64,000 nucleotides of DNA from Niastella sp. OAS944 (GCA_024809215.1 JANUBW010000006.1:372936-436935), one strand, 5' to 3'; counted from the stretch's first letter, positions 46,154 through 56,245 are shown. Notes: a model not told the origin generated them from the letters alone. A program made the numbers and translations.

Positions 46154-47608
46154 ATGCAAAAACTACTATCATATACAATATTTATAACACTGGTAGGCTC
46201 AGCAACCAGTTGTGGTAAGTTCCTAGAAAAGAATCCTGATAACCGGGCGTCGCTGGAGACGCCTGACCAGGTGTCGCAATTGCTCACTACTGCATATCCG
46301 CAGGGGAATTACATGGCTTTCTGTGAATCTATATCAGACAATGTTTCTGATAAAGGAACAGGTGGCCTCGATCTTACCGTAGTACAACCTTATTTTTTCA
46401 AAGACGTAACCGAGAACGAGCAGGATTCGCCTGAGGGCTACTGGAATTCATGTTATAGCGCTATCTCTGCAGCTAATCAGGCGTTGGAGGCCTGCAATAA
46501 TGCCTCAGATGCGGCCAGCTTTTCTTCACAAAAAGGAGAGGCATTATTATGCCGTGCTTATGCGCACTTTATGCTGGTTACTTTGTTTTCGAAACCTTAT
46601 GATCCCGGTGATCCGTACACATCGCCTGGTATTCCTTATGTACTTACGCCCGAGAAAGTGATCTTTGAGAATTATACACGCAAATCAGTTGGGTATGTGT
46701 ATGAGATGATAGAAAAGGACCTGCTGGCTGGTTTGCCATTGCTCGATGATACGCGGTATACGGTACCACGTTACCATTTCACCAAAGCTGCTGCCAGTGC
46801 GTTCGCTGCACGTTTCTTTCTGTATAAACAAGACTATGAAAAGGCGCTCAGCTATGCCAATGCGGTTTTTTCAACAACCAATATTACTGCCGGTTTGCGT
46901 CCCTGGAATACAACATACCTCACTGTTACCTATAAAGAATTGTGGGCCCGTTATGCCAAGGCTTCTGAACCCGCCAATTTGTTATTGGTTGAAACTTCAT
47001 CGGTATGGGCCAGAAATTATTTCACCGAGCGGTATGCTATGGATGCCAATAAAAGAACGGAGATCCTGAATTCAAATGTTACCGGCGGTACATATGCATT
47101 CACGCGGCAAACTTATACATCTGGTACCAATAATTACATGTTGCCAAAGATCAATGAATACTTTGTGCGTTTGTCGGTTAATGCTACCATTGGTTATCCT
47201 TATGTAATGGTGCCACTGTTAACCATGGAAGAATGTTTGTTCAACAAGATTGAAGCGAACATTTATCTCGGTAATCTCAATGAAGCGCTACAGGATTTAA
47301 ATACATATGCTTCTACAAGGATCTATAATTATGATGCCACTGCGCACACGATCACCAATAGTAAGCTGCAAACTTATTATGGTACGCAGGATATGCGCAT
47401 GGCCTTAATATACGCCCTGCTCGATTTTAAACGGGCTGAGTTTGTTCAGGAAGGTATGCGCTGGTTCGATCTGTTGCGCTACGACCTGCCGGTTACACAT
47501 ACTACCACCGATGGGCAAACCATGGTGCTGGAGCCAGGCGATAAGCGCAGGGTGTTTCAGATCCCGGAATCGGCACGGTTGTCGGGTGTTCAATTAAATC
47601 CTCGTTAA
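46154..47608 (+). CDS. SusD/RagB-family lipoprotein
   Basis: This 484-residue lipoprotein starts MQKLLSYTIFITLVGSATSC (lipobox SATSC, Cys20). I choose the ATG at 46154 over a TTG-started frame at 46130. Family marks include KGEALLCRAYAHFMLVTLFS and TMEECLFNKIEANIYLGNLN, and a C-terminal MRWFDLLRYDLPV with VFQIPESARLSGVQLNPR. It pairs with the SusC that ends 36 bases upstream. Downstream by 10 bases is the metallopeptidase lipoprotein. Confidence 0.95.
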   Translation: MQKLLSYTIFITLVGSATSCGKFLEKNPDNRASLETPDQVSQLLTTAYPQGNYMAFCESISDNVSDKGTGGLDLTVVQPYFFKDVTENEQDSPEGYWNSCYSAISAANQALEACNNASDAASFSSQKGEALLCRAYAHFMLVTLFSKPYDPGDPYTSPGIPYVLTPEKVIFENYTRKSVGYVYEMIEKDLLAGLPLLDDTRYTVPRYHFTKAAASAFAARFFLYKQDYEKALSYANAVFSTTNITAGLRPWNTTYLTVTYKELWARYAKASEPANLLLVETSSVWARNYFTERYAMDANKRTEILNSNVTGGTYAFTRQTYTSGTNNYMLPKINEYFVRLSVNATIGYPYVMVPLLTMEECLFNKIEANIYLGNLNEALQDLNTYASTRIYNYDATAHTITNSKLQTYYGTQDMRMALIYALLDFKRAEFVQEGMRWFDLLRYDLPVTHTTTDGQTMVLEPGDKRRVFQIPESARLSGVQLNPR

Positions 47609-47618
47609 ACCCTTTTGC

Positions 47619-48701
47619 ATGATGAACGAAACGCACACACAGCAAAAAGCAACAGCCAAGGTAATACCTATATCGGCCGCCAGCGGCTGGTGGCCTGTAT
47701 TCAAATCGTACAACGATGTAGTCATTGATAGCAGGGTGCCCGGTTGGCTGGTGCCTTTACTCAACCGGCTTAAACATTTAAAAAATTTCCTGGTGAATAA
47801 TATTCAAAAATTACTCTTCTTTTCATTCATCATTTTATCGCTGGCCTCCTGCAAAAAGGAATCGCTTGATAATGTAAATGACATCCCCGGACTTGGCGGC
47901 GATGCCTGGGAAACAAGCTATATAGATACCTGGATCAGCGACAGTTTAACCGAACCCTTCAATATAGCCGTAAAATATAAATGGGACCAGTTTGAATTAA
48001 GCCTGAACAAAACGCTGGTGCCTCCAAAAGAAGATAAGATCATTCCGGCACTGAGCGCTGTAAAGAAGGTATGGATAGACACCTATATTGCTGAAACAGA
48101 TTCTTTGTTCATGAAGAAATATGTGCCCAAGTTCTTTGCGCTTTGCGGTAGCGCCAGCTGGAATACAGACGGTACCATAACCCTTGGTACAGCCGAAGGT
48201 GGCAGAAAAGTGGTGTTGTATGTTTTGAACGATTTCAGAACAAGAGGTATGAGCGGTTATGTGGCTTCAGATTCCTTCAACATCAAACAAATGTTCCATA
48301 CCATCGAACACGAGTTTGCACACATCCTTCATCAAACCATCATGTACCCAAAAGAGTATAAATCAATTTCAGTTGGGTTTTATACTTCCAATTGGAATAA
48401 TGTGTCTGATGCCAATGCCCGTAGAGATGGTTTTGTAACTGCTTATGCCGAATCATCGCCCGATGAGGATTTTGTAGAAATGGTGGCCATGATGCTTATT
48501 GAAGGAAAGGCTGGTTTTGAAGCTATAATTAATAGTATCCCTACCGGTACCAGCGCCAATAATACAACGCAGGCACAAGCTATAAGCCGCCTGCGGCAGA
48601 AAGAAGCCACTGTAGTTTCCTATTTCAAAGAAACCTGGGGAATTGATTTCTACAGACTGCAAACAAGAGTACGTGCGCAGGTGGTTAATCTGATAAAGTA
48701 A
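47619..48701 (+). CDS. Zinc-binding metallopeptidase lipoprotein (Peptidase_Mx1-like)
   Basis: This 360-residue protein carries the zinc-protease motif HTIEHEFAHILHQ (HEFAH, about 229-233) and a downstream acidic segment (YAESSPDEDFVEMVAMMLIE) that supplies the third ligand in this family. The lipobox is LSLASC (Cys about 78, followed by KKE). It belongs with SusCD-linked peptidases of Bacteroidota that probably trim surface peptides before import. Start is uncertain: the ATG at 47619 puts about 58 residues before the signal (with SAASGWWPVFKSYNDVVIDS, natural-looking coding text), while a GTG at 47793 would give a normal signal peptide. The tight 10-base gap after SusD favours 47619. Confidence 0.85.
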   Translation: MMNETHTQQKATAKVIPISAASGWWPVFKSYNDVVIDSRVPGWLVPLLNRLKHLKNFLVNNIQKLLFFSFIILSLASCKKESLDNVNDIPGLGGDAWETSYIDTWISDSLTEPFNIAVKYKWDQFELSLNKTLVPPKEDKIIPALSAVKKVWIDTYIAETDSLFMKKYVPKFFALCGSASWNTDGTITLGTAEGGRKVVLYVLNDFRTRGMSGYVASDSFNIKQMFHTIEHEFAHILHQTIMYPKEYKSISVGFYTSNWNNVSDANARRDGFVTAYAESSPDEDFVEMVAMMLIEGKAGFEAIINSIPTGTSANNTTQAQAISRLRQKEATVVSYFKETWGIDFYRLQTRVRAQVVNLIK

Positions 48702-48722
48702 AAGTTTACAAACATTCAACTT

Positions 48723-50033
48723 ATGAGAAAGACACTTATATATATAGCTGCTGCAACGATCGGTTTCTATGGTTGCAAAAAACACGAGGATGTATTTGAC
48801 AAGTCTCCCGATAAGCGGGTAAATGAGGCGCTGGCAACTTATCAATCGGCCCTTACTGCTTCGCAATATGGTTGGAAAGGATTGATCTATCCGGCCGGAT
48901 TGGAAGGCGGGGTAGTAGCATTCTATTTCAAATTCAATGAAACCAACCGGGTAGAAATGTTCTCCGATTTTGATTCTGCTTCTGCAGTAACACCTATGAC
49001 GGCAAGCTACCGGTTGAAAGCATTACAACAACCCGCATTGTTATTCGATACCTATTCATATGTACATGTACTGGCTGATCCTGATGCAGCGGTGAACGGC
49101 GGCAGCTATGGCGCCGGACTGATCTCCGATTTTGAATTTGCTATTGATGGTATTACCGGCGATTCAATAAAATTGACTGGCCGGTTCAATAAAAGCAAAG
49201 CTGTGCTGGTGAAAGCCACACAGCAGGAAATGCAAAGCTATTATGATAAGAAGTATTCAAACCGGATCTTCAATAACATCAGCAAATACCTCACTTACTT
49301 TAAAAGACTGGTGGTAGGTGGATCCCAGTATGAAATACAGGTTAACCAATTGACCCGTACCATCACATTTACATGGGTTGATGCCGATGGCGTTATTCAT
49401 ACGTACACTACCGGTTATTATTATACACCAGATGGTATAGCTTTATCACCGGCATTTTCAGATGGCAAAACAACCATTTCGTCATTAAATAATATCAGCT
49501 GGAACGCGAATACTACTACACTTTCATTCAGTGTAAATGGTACCGCTTCTTCAATTATAGGTTCTGCCCAGCCCATAAAAGTTGACCTGGATGCGCCCAT
49601 GCGCTGGTGGCAGTATGCTGTAAGCCAGGGCGGTTACTGGATCTCTCCCGAAGGTTTTCATGTAAACGGTGTAGATGATGCTTATGGTATTACCAAAACA
49701 GCCAATTTTTATTTCCTTACGTACTGGCCAAAACGTGGTGTCAGCGGCAACATTACATATGATCTGCTTGGGAGTGTAAAGCTGGTTAATAATTCCCTGT
49801 CGTTGCCTTACGGTTTTGGTTACCGGCAGCCAAACTTTTCGTCAGATGGCCGCGTAACATTCCCTTATCTCGGTCAGTTGGGTACAATACCCACAGCTGA
49901 TTCAATACCGGTGGCAAAGACCCGTATTCAATTTTCTGACGCCAGTGGGTATTACCTCATACGCCTCGATTCAACTACTTACGATATGGTAAGTGCGAAA
50001 GATGGCAAGGCCTGGATCAACTGGCAGTTTTAA
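48723..50033 (+). CDS. DUF4302-like lipoprotein
   Basis: This 436-residue lipoprotein starts with MRKTLIYIAAATIGFYGCKK (Cys18) and the characteristic KSPDKRVNEALATYQSALTA opening of DUF4302-type proteins, which regularly follow a SusCD pair and a zinc peptidase. The body is beta-rich and resembles a surface ligand-binding accessory protein. It lies 21 bases after the peptidase gene. The biochemical role of the family is not known. Confidence 0.82.
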   Translation: MRKTLIYIAAATIGFYGCKKHEDVFDKSPDKRVNEALATYQSALTASQYGWKGLIYPAGLEGGVVAFYFKFNETNRVEMFSDFDSASAVTPMTASYRLKALQQPALLFDTYSYVHVLADPDAAVNGGSYGAGLISDFEFAIDGITGDSIKLTGRFNKSKAVLVKATQQEMQSYYDKKYSNRIFNNISKYLTYFKRLVVGGSQYEIQVNQLTRTITFTWVDADGVIHTYTTGYYYTPDGIALSPAFSDGKTTISSLNNISWNANTTTLSFSVNGTASSIIGSAQPIKVDLDAPMRWWQYAVSQGGYWISPEGFHVNGVDDAYGITKTANFYFLTYWPKRGVSGNITYDLLGSVKLVNNSLSLPYGFGYRQPNFSSDGRVTFPYLGQLGTIPTADSIPVAKTRIQFSDASGYYLIRLDSTTYDMVSAKDGKAWINWQF

Positions 50034-50140
50034 AATATTAGAAGAAAAACCACTGTTAATACGGCCCTATGAAATCACACTTTATACAGTAAATAAATCG
50101 TCCGCCCCGCTAACAAAAACTATTTAAATAAAGAACTGCT

Positions 50141-51151
50141 ATGAGAAGACCATTTATCAGCCGATTGTTGACGCTGTTGCTTCTTTTAACCGGCGCCGAT
50201 AAGGCGTTGCAGGCGCAGGTAGATCCGCATTTTACGCAGTACTACGTATATCCTTCGTGGTTGAATCCGGCGTTAACCGGTTCGTTCGATGGCGACTATC
50301 GCGTATCGGGTATTTATAGAAGCCAGTGGGGTAATATCAGCAAACCTTTCAGAACTATTGGGCTTGGCGGCGAGTTTGTTACCAATAACAATGTGAACAT
50401 TGGCATTAATCTGCTTAACCAAACAGCTGGTGATGGCGGTTACTATTATACTACCGGCTACGCCAATCTTGCTTATACTGGCGTTCGACTGGGTGCAGCA
50501 GAAAATCATCGCATTGTAATGGGCCTGCAACTTGGAATGATCTGGCGTGGGTTCAATTCTTCCAAATTTACATTTGGCGATCAGTGGGACCCTATTACCG
50601 GTTTTAACCCTGGCAATACAACAGATGGATTTAATAAAACAAAAACGTCTTCTTTCGATGCCGGCGCCGGGTTGTTATACTTCGATGCAACACCTGGTAA
50701 AAAGGCTAATCTATACGCCGGGTTTTCTGTATCGCATCTTACCAAACCCAAAGATTATTTCAGCACAAACGGCAATGCAAACCTGCCCATACGGTATACC
50801 GGTCATGCCGGTGTAAGACTTACTTTTTCAGAAGTGCTGAGTGTTACGCCCAATGTATTGTATTCAAAACAGGGTACTGCCGAAGAGAAAATGGCCGGTG
50901 CATATGTTCAAATGAATGCCGCGCCGGGAACCGATGTAATGCTTGGCGCCAACTACAGAATAAAAGATGCCATATCGCCATTTGTAGGCTTTGCCCATCA
51001 TAATATGGTGTTGGGCATCAGCTACGACGTGAACACTTCCGATCTGGGCAAAATGGCGCATGGCTCAAACAGTTTCGAATTATCTCTATCCTTTACGGGA
51101 CGACGATCGATCAAAACACCTGAAGCGCATTTCATTTGTCCAAGGTTATAA
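50141..51151 (+). CDS. PorP/SprF-family T9SS membrane protein
   Basis: This 336-residue outer membrane beta-barrel protein has a signal peptide (about 1-25, ALQAQ) and the family opening VDPHFTQYYVYPSWLNPALT, followed by strand-like repeats and a C-terminal AHFICPRL. PorP/SprF proteins act in the type IX secretion system; paralogues are often encoded beside CHU_C (type B sorting domain) cargo and are needed for its surface delivery. Two such cargo genes occur 6-8 kb downstream. The PorE-like gene begins 25 bases after this one. Confidence 0.92.
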   Translation: MRRPFISRLLTLLLLLTGADKALQAQVDPHFTQYYVYPSWLNPALTGSFDGDYRVSGIYRSQWGNISKPFRTIGLGGEFVTNNNVNIGINLLNQTAGDGGYYYTTGYANLAYTGVRLGAAENHRIVMGLQLGMIWRGFNSSKFTFGDQWDPITGFNPGNTTDGFNKTKTSSFDAGAGLLYFDATPGKKANLYAGFSVSHLTKPKDYFSTNGNANLPIRYTGHAGVRLTFSEVLSVTPNVLYSKQGTAEEKMAGAYVQMNAAPGTDVMLGANYRIKDAISPFVGFAHHNMVLGISYDVNTSDLGKMAHGSNSFELSLSFTGRRSIKTPEAHFICPRL

Positions 51152-51176
51152 TTCACCATCGACCAAAACTATTACA

Positions 51177-52940
51177 ATGAAAAAGATACTTGTAATACTG
51201 GTTTCATTTACTGGTTCCATTTGGGCCAGGGGCCAGTTTGTGACAGATTATCTAAAGGCTGCCGATGCATACTATAAAAAAGGAGATTACTATTCTGCTG
51301 CGCAGTATTATGAAAAATACCTGAATTCAAAAACAACAAAGGCCAAACCTGAAGATTATAATCCATATAATGTTAAACCTGCAGCCGGCGGCAAAAGTGT
51401 TGCCCCCAATGCACAACTTGCCGTATACAACCTGGCTGAAAGTTATCGCCAGTTAAACTACCCGGTAAAAGCAGTTGCTTACTATGAAAAGGCTTTAAGT
51501 TATCAGAACAGCCAGCTTCCGTTGGCGCAATATTATTATGCCGGCACGTTACGGGCATTAGGTGATTACGAGGGCGCGGAAAGGGCATTTCAACAGTTCC
51601 TCGATGAATATAAAACGGAGGACGTTTACGTCAATTCTGCCAAAAGCGAGGTGCTGAACCTGCACTTTATAAGAGAACAATTGAATAGGGAGGATCTCAA
51701 ATTATATACTGAAGTAAAACAGGGCGTACAAATGAATCCTATGGGCGCCAACTATTCGCCGGTTTGGTTGAACGGAAATACCTTGTTGTTTACGTCTACC
51801 CGAACAGAAGGTGATTCTTCAAACAAACCTTTTCTAAACCGGTTGTATGAAGCAGTGTATGAAAATGGTGAAGCAAAGAGCGTAAATAAAATTGAAATAC
51901 CTCAGGGCGCCGGTATTCATCAGGGTGTAGCCTGTATTTCTTCCGATGGAAAAACAATGTTTCTTACCCGCTGGTCACTAGTGGGTGGTAAGAAAACTTC
52001 TGCCATATATACCAGCAAAAAGACTGATAATAGTTGGAGTGAACCTGTGTTGTTTGATGCGTTGGTGAATACACCTGGTTATAACGCACAACAGCCATAT
52101 TTAATGTCAGACGGGAAAACTTTATTATTCTCCAGCGATAAACCGGGTGGTAGCGGCGGCTTTGATCTTTGGTATGCCACACTTGATGCCAGTTTAAAAC
52201 CCGAGAAGTCAGCTAATCTTGGTGCTACTATAAATACGATCAATGATGAACAGGCCCCTTACTATCATGATTCAACCGGTACATTGGTTTTCTCCAGCAA
52301 CGGTCGTATAGGCATGGGCGGTTTCGATTTCTTTTTTAGCAAAGGCACTATTGATGCCTGGGCCACGCCCGAAAACCTTGGCTACCCGGTTAATTCAATA
52401 AAAGACGATATCTATTTCACCAGCCGGGGCGGCAGTAAAAATATTCTCGACGATGTGATGTTGAGCTCTGATCGTTCTGCCGATTGTTGTTTGGAACTAT
52501 TTACACTTAAAAAACAACGTCTGCCAGATCCTGTACCTCCGCCTGTTACTGAACTGGTAAAAGAGGAACCAAAAGTTGAAGCAGTGATCGTGCTTGATAA
52601 TGTGTATTACGATTTTGATAGGTCGTCACTACAGCAGGAATCATTTGCTGCATTGGATAAACTGGTTGGTTTGTTGAAGCAGTATCCCTCTATGGTTATC
52701 GAAATAAGAGCGCATACCGATAATAGGGGTGACGATAAGTACAATATGACCTTATCTGATGCCCGGGCACAGGTTGTTGTGAATTACCTGGTAAGCAAGG
52801 GCATTGATAAGGTTCGTTTACAAAGCAAAGGTTATGGTGCCAGTATGCCGGTTGCGCCGAATAAGAAGGATGATGGCAGCGATGATCCTGAGGGGCGGCA
52901 AAAGAACCGCAGGACTGAGTTTAAAGTATTGAGTAAATAG
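51177..52940 (+). CDS. PorE-like OmpA-family protein (TPR, PD40 and OmpA domains)
   Basis: This 587-residue envelope protein has a signal peptide (1-20), TPR repeats (about 22-155, DAYYKKGDYYSAAQYYEKYL), PD40/WD40-like blades (about 190-430, PYLMSDGKTLLFSSDKPGGS), and a C-terminal OmpA domain (about 475-587) with the peptidoglycan-binding Asp and Arg in AHTDNRGDDKYNMTLSDARA and KNRRTEFKVL. The layout matches PorE of the T9SS, which links the machinery to peptidoglycan. I start at the ATG at 51177; the earlier in-frame ATG at 51060 lies inside the preceding gene and adds no signal-like sequence. It sits between two PorP genes. Confidence 0.9.
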   Translation: MKKILVILVSFTGSIWARGQFVTDYLKAADAYYKKGDYYSAAQYYEKYLNSKTTKAKPEDYNPYNVKPAAGGKSVAPNAQLAVYNLAESYRQLNYPVKAVAYYEKALSYQNSQLPLAQYYYAGTLRALGDYEGAERAFQQFLDEYKTEDVYVNSAKSEVLNLHFIREQLNREDLKLYTEVKQGVQMNPMGANYSPVWLNGNTLLFTSTRTEGDSSNKPFLNRLYEAVYENGEAKSVNKIEIPQGAGIHQGVACISSDGKTMFLTRWSLVGGKKTSAIYTSKKTDNSWSEPVLFDALVNTPGYNAQQPYLMSDGKTLLFSSDKPGGSGGFDLWYATLDASLKPEKSANLGATINTINDEQAPYYHDSTGTLVFSSNGRIGMGGFDFFFSKGTIDAWATPENLGYPVNSIKDDIYFTSRGGSKNILDDVMLSSDRSADCCLELFTLKKQRLPDPVPPPVTELVKEEPKVEAVIVLDNVYYDFDRSSLQQESFAALDKLVGLLKQYPSMVIEIRAHTDNRGDDKYNMTLSDARAQVVVNYLVSKGIDKVRLQSKGYGASMPVAPNKKDDGSDDPEGRQKNRRTEFKVLSK

Positions 52941-52979
52941 GTTACGAGTTGACTCGTTAACAAGTTAACTAGTCAACTA
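52941..52979. repeat. 15-bp inverted repeat in the PorE-PorP spacer
   Basis: AGTTGACTCGTTAAC (52947-52961) and GTTAACTAGTCAACT (52964-52978) are complementary with one mismatch and a 2-base gap. The same GTTGAC/GTTAAC words occur at 30690-30741. No T tract follows, so it may be a factor-binding site, an RNA-stability element or a selfish repeat. Confidence 0.6.
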
Positions 52980-53000
52980 TCATCGTTTTAAATCCAGGGC

Positions 53001-54020
53001 ATGAAAAAGATAACAATAGTATGTTTGGTGATTTTAGCTGCCTGCTCCCACACACAGGCCCAGCAAAAACCTCACTACACCCAATACATCCTGAATCAGT
53101 ATATTCTGAACCCGGCATTAACCGGTATTGAGAATTATACCGATGTAAAGGTGAGTCACCGGCATCAGTGGGTAGGCATCGACGGGTCGCCTGTTACTTC
53201 TTACCTTACTGTACATACGCCATTAGGTAAAAAAGACTACAAAACAACGGCTACTTCTTTTTCAATGCCCGGCGAAAATCCAAGAGGGGAGCGGTACTGG
53301 GAAGAATATACAGCAGCAGAACCACATCATGGTATCGGGTTACAGGTTATCAATGATAAGGCGGGGCCATTAAATCAATTCACCGCTAATGTTACGTATG
53401 CCTATCATATTGGTATTAGTCCGCGTACAAGCATTGCCGCTGGGTTTGGCGCCGGGTTTACCAAATTAGGACTGCAAACCGATAAGCTGCAGTTTGCTAC
53501 TGCTGTTGATCCTGCTGTTTATAGCAGCGGTACCATCAATAAATGGAAACCCGATGTTAGTGCGGGCGTGTACCTGTATTCCGCTGATTATTTTGTTGGT
53601 GTTTCAGCCCAGCAGATCATTCCACAGAAAATTGATTTTGTAGATAATACTGTTAAGAAAACCGGGGGCCGGCTCGTCCCTCATGTGTTCACGACGGCCG
53701 GCTACCGTTTTTTGCTGGGTGAAGACTTCAATCTTACACCTTCTGTATTGGTAAAATATATTGACCCGCTGCCCGTGCAGGTAGATTTTAACGCCAAGCT
53801 GCAATACCTCGATTTTCTATGGCTGGGCGCCAGCTATCGCCTGAAATATGGTTATGCTGCCATGGCGGGTATCAATTTATCCAATACAGTTCATGTAGGT
53901 TACTCCTATGATTATTCTACAACAACCCTGAATAATTACAGTCATGGTACGCATGAATTATTAATAGGCTTTACCATTGGAAACAAATACGATGATGGCT
54001 GCCCCAGAAATGTTTGGTGA
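53001..54020 (+). CDS. PorP/SprF-family T9SS membrane protein (second copy)
   Basis: This 339-residue protein has a signal peptide (1-20, SHTQAQ), the family opening QQKPHYTQYILNQYILNPAL, a loop (about 77-105, NPRGERYWEEYTAAEPHHGI) and beta-barrel repeats. It differs clearly from the first PorP (50141), so the two are old paralogues. It lies between the PorE-like gene and the M43 protease gene and is expected to help in surface delivery of one of the downstream cargo proteins; which one is unknown. Confidence 0.91.
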   Translation: MKKITIVCLVILAACSHTQAQQKPHYTQYILNQYILNPALTGIENYTDVKVSHRHQWVGIDGSPVTSYLTVHTPLGKKDYKTTATSFSMPGENPRGERYWEEYTAAEPHHGIGLQVINDKAGPLNQFTANVTYAYHIGISPRTSIAAGFGAGFTKLGLQTDKLQFATAVDPAVYSSGTINKWKPDVSAGVYLYSADYFVGVSAQQIIPQKIDFVDNTVKKTGGRLVPHVFTTAGYRFLLGEDFNLTPSVLVKYIDPLPVQVDFNAKLQYLDFLWLGASYRLKYGYAAMAGINLSNTVHVGYSYDYSTTTLNNYSHGTHELLIGFTIGNKYDDGCPRNVW

Positions 54021-54061
54021 ACGAAATTAAAATCCATTAGCAAATCAGAAATAATTTAATA

Positions 54062-56209
54062 ATGCTTTTAAAAAGATATGGTTGTATAGCAGCGCTGGTG
54101 TTGTTGCAAGGTTTTTTGTACAGTGTAAAGGCGCAGGTTGTTCCCATTAAGCGCTGTGCAACCATGGAGCTGTTAAAAAGCTCGTTTGAGAAAGACCCAT
54201 CCCTTAAAGAGAGATATGAGCAGGATCTGCTTCGTATTGATCAATTGGCTGCTCAACGTGCCAGCAATCCGCAGGCGCGGGAAATGGCCAGTGCGGTGTA
54301 CATCCCTGTTGTATTTCATATTGTACTGCCCGATCCTGCAGCAGTTACCGATAAGATGGTAGAGGACCAGCTGAAAGTGCTGAACACCGATTTTGCCGGC
54401 TTAAATGCTGATTCTATAAACGTCCCTGCCGCCTTCAAACCTTTATTCGGTCATTCAAAGATCCAGTTTGTACTGGCCAAACGTACGCCTGCTAATTTGC
54501 CAACCAGCGGTATTGAACGGGTAGTTACAAGCGTGCCTTCGTTTACGCCAAACGACAATTACGTAAAGCACGTCAGTACCGGCGGCGCCAATGTATGGAG
54601 CTCGTCGCGTTACCTCAATATTTGGGTGTGTACGCTGGCAGGTGGCATTTTGGGTTATTCTACATTTACTAACAGCGCTTCGGCCGATGAACAGGGTATT
54701 GTAATATATAATGTAACTATGCCCGGAGGCTCCCTGGCTGGTTACAATGATGGTCGTACGCTTACCCATGAAGCCGGTCATTTCTTTAACCTTTATCATA
54801 TCTGGGGCGATGATGATGGCACCTGTGAGGGTAGTGATAGAATTAATGATACGCCCGACCAGGCCGATGCTTCTTCTGGCTGCCACTCCGGTGTGCTTAC
54901 CGATGCCTGTTCAAAATCGGCGCCGGGCATCATGTACCAGAATTATATGGATTATAGCAGCGATGGTTGTATGGCCATGTTCACCTTGTTACAGGTGAAC
55001 CGTATGGAAACAACCCTGAATAATAGCCGGGCTTCGCTGCTGACCTCTAATGCGGCCGTGTCGCCACTTAAAGATGTTGATGCGCAAATGATAAGCATCG
55101 ATAACCCGCTTAATCGCGTGTGCGATACAAAATTTCAACCCATAATTACTATTCGTAATTACGGCGCATTACCGCTTACTTCGATCGATATCAGTGCAAG
55201 CGTTGATGGCGGTACTCCTGTATTGACCCACTGGACGGGATCCTTACCCAGTTTATCTACAGTTGCCATTACCTTGAATGCTATTGCTGCCGGTGTCAAT
55301 GGATTGCATGCGCTTAAAATACAACTCAGTTCGCCTAATGCCACTGCCGATATGGTACCGGCCACCGATACGCTGAGCAAAGCATTTATTTATCCCGCTG
55401 CGCTTGCGCCTCCTGTTGCTGAAGGTTTTGAATCGGATGCCTTTCCGCCTGCCGGTTGGGATATTATCAATGCCGATAATTCATTTACCTGGGAACGGGT
55501 AGCAGGTGTTGCCAAAACAGGCAGCGCTGCAATGGTTGCCCGTAATTATTCCTATACCCAAAACGGTCAAATAGATTACCTGCGTATGCCACAGGTTGCT
55601 ATTACCGGTGCTGATTCTGCTTTCCTCTCTTTTCAGGTAGCTGCTGCTATGCAAACCAACGCCGGAACATTGCTGAATAGCTGGGATACATTACAGGTAC
55701 TTGTTAGTACCAATTGTGGTAGCACCTGGACCAGCTTATACAAGAAATGGGGCGGGGCGCTCATCACCCGTAATGGCATTACCAAAAGCGAGTTTATACC
55801 ATCGGCCGGTGAATGGAGAAAAGATTCGGTAAATCTTACCCCATACATCAACAAAGGGTCTGTCATGATCGCTTTCGCCAATTCAAATGGTAATGAAAAT
55901 AATGTTTACATAGACGATATCAATTTATATAAGAAGGGAAGCCATGCTGATTTAAACGGGCAGGAGTATGTAATTACACCAAACCCTTCCAATGGGCCGC
56001 TTACAATACAGTTTGGTACAACCCCGGTAAATCTAAAAGGCATTTCTCTGTACAACAGCCTTGGCCAAAAGATAGCAGAGGAAATAATTAGCAACAATAC
56101 ACCAGCTACGCTTTATCGGTTCAGTTTGACCCGGTATGCAAGCGGCGTTTATGTAGTTCGGTTGGTATATAGTGATCATACAGTATCCAGGAAGATCATT
56201 AGAAAATAA
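54062..56209 (+). CDS. M43-family zinc metalloprotease with T9SS type A sorting domain
   Basis: This 715-residue protein has a signal peptide (1-24), a prodomain-like region with Cys (about 25-85), and a metzincin catalytic domain with the zinc signature LTHEAGHFFNLYHIWG (HExxHxxxxxH) and Met-turn QNYMDYSSDGCMAMFT (about 280-315). CARDB-like (about 350-440) and MAM/jelly-roll-like (about 455-625) domains follow, then the T9SS tail (about 635-715, ITPNPSNGPLTIQF to YASGVYVVRLVYSDH). M43 enzymes cut proteins outside the cell. It probably produces peptides for the SusCD pair 8 kb upstream; the link is by context. Confidence 0.93.
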   Translation: MLLKRYGCIAALVLLQGFLYSVKAQVVPIKRCATMELLKSSFEKDPSLKERYEQDLLRIDQLAAQRASNPQAREMASAVYIPVVFHIVLPDPAAVTDKMVEDQLKVLNTDFAGLNADSINVPAAFKPLFGHSKIQFVLAKRTPANLPTSGIERVVTSVPSFTPNDNYVKHVSTGGANVWSSSRYLNIWVCTLAGGILGYSTFTNSASADEQGIVIYNVTMPGGSLAGYNDGRTLTHEAGHFFNLYHIWGDDDGTCEGSDRINDTPDQADASSGCHSGVLTDACSKSAPGIMYQNYMDYSSDGCMAMFTLLQVNRMETTLNNSRASLLTSNAAVSPLKDVDAQMISIDNPLNRVCDTKFQPIITIRNYGALPLTSIDISASVDGGTPVLTHWTGSLPSLSTVAITLNAIAAGVNGLHALKIQLSSPNATADMVPATDTLSKAFIYPAALAPPVAEGFESDAFPPAGWDIINADNSFTWERVAGVAKTGSAAMVARNYSYTQNGQIDYLRMPQVAITGADSAFLSFQVAAAMQTNAGTLLNSWDTLQVLVSTNCGSTWTSLYKKWGGALITRNGITKSEFIPSAGEWRKDSVNLTPYINKGSVMIAFANSNGNENNVYIDDINLYKKGSHADLNGQEYVITPNPSNGPLTIQFGTTPVNLKGISLYNSLGQKIAEEIISNNTPATLYRFSLTRYASGVYVVRLVYSDHTVSRKIIRK

Positions 56210-56245
56210 TTTTTCAAAAATATTATAAAAGCAAAGCCTTGACTG

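Noticed and set aside
51060-51176. Early start of the PorE-like gene overlapping the PorP gene
   Set aside because: The ATG at 51177 is followed directly by a proper signal peptide; the extension has no signal character.
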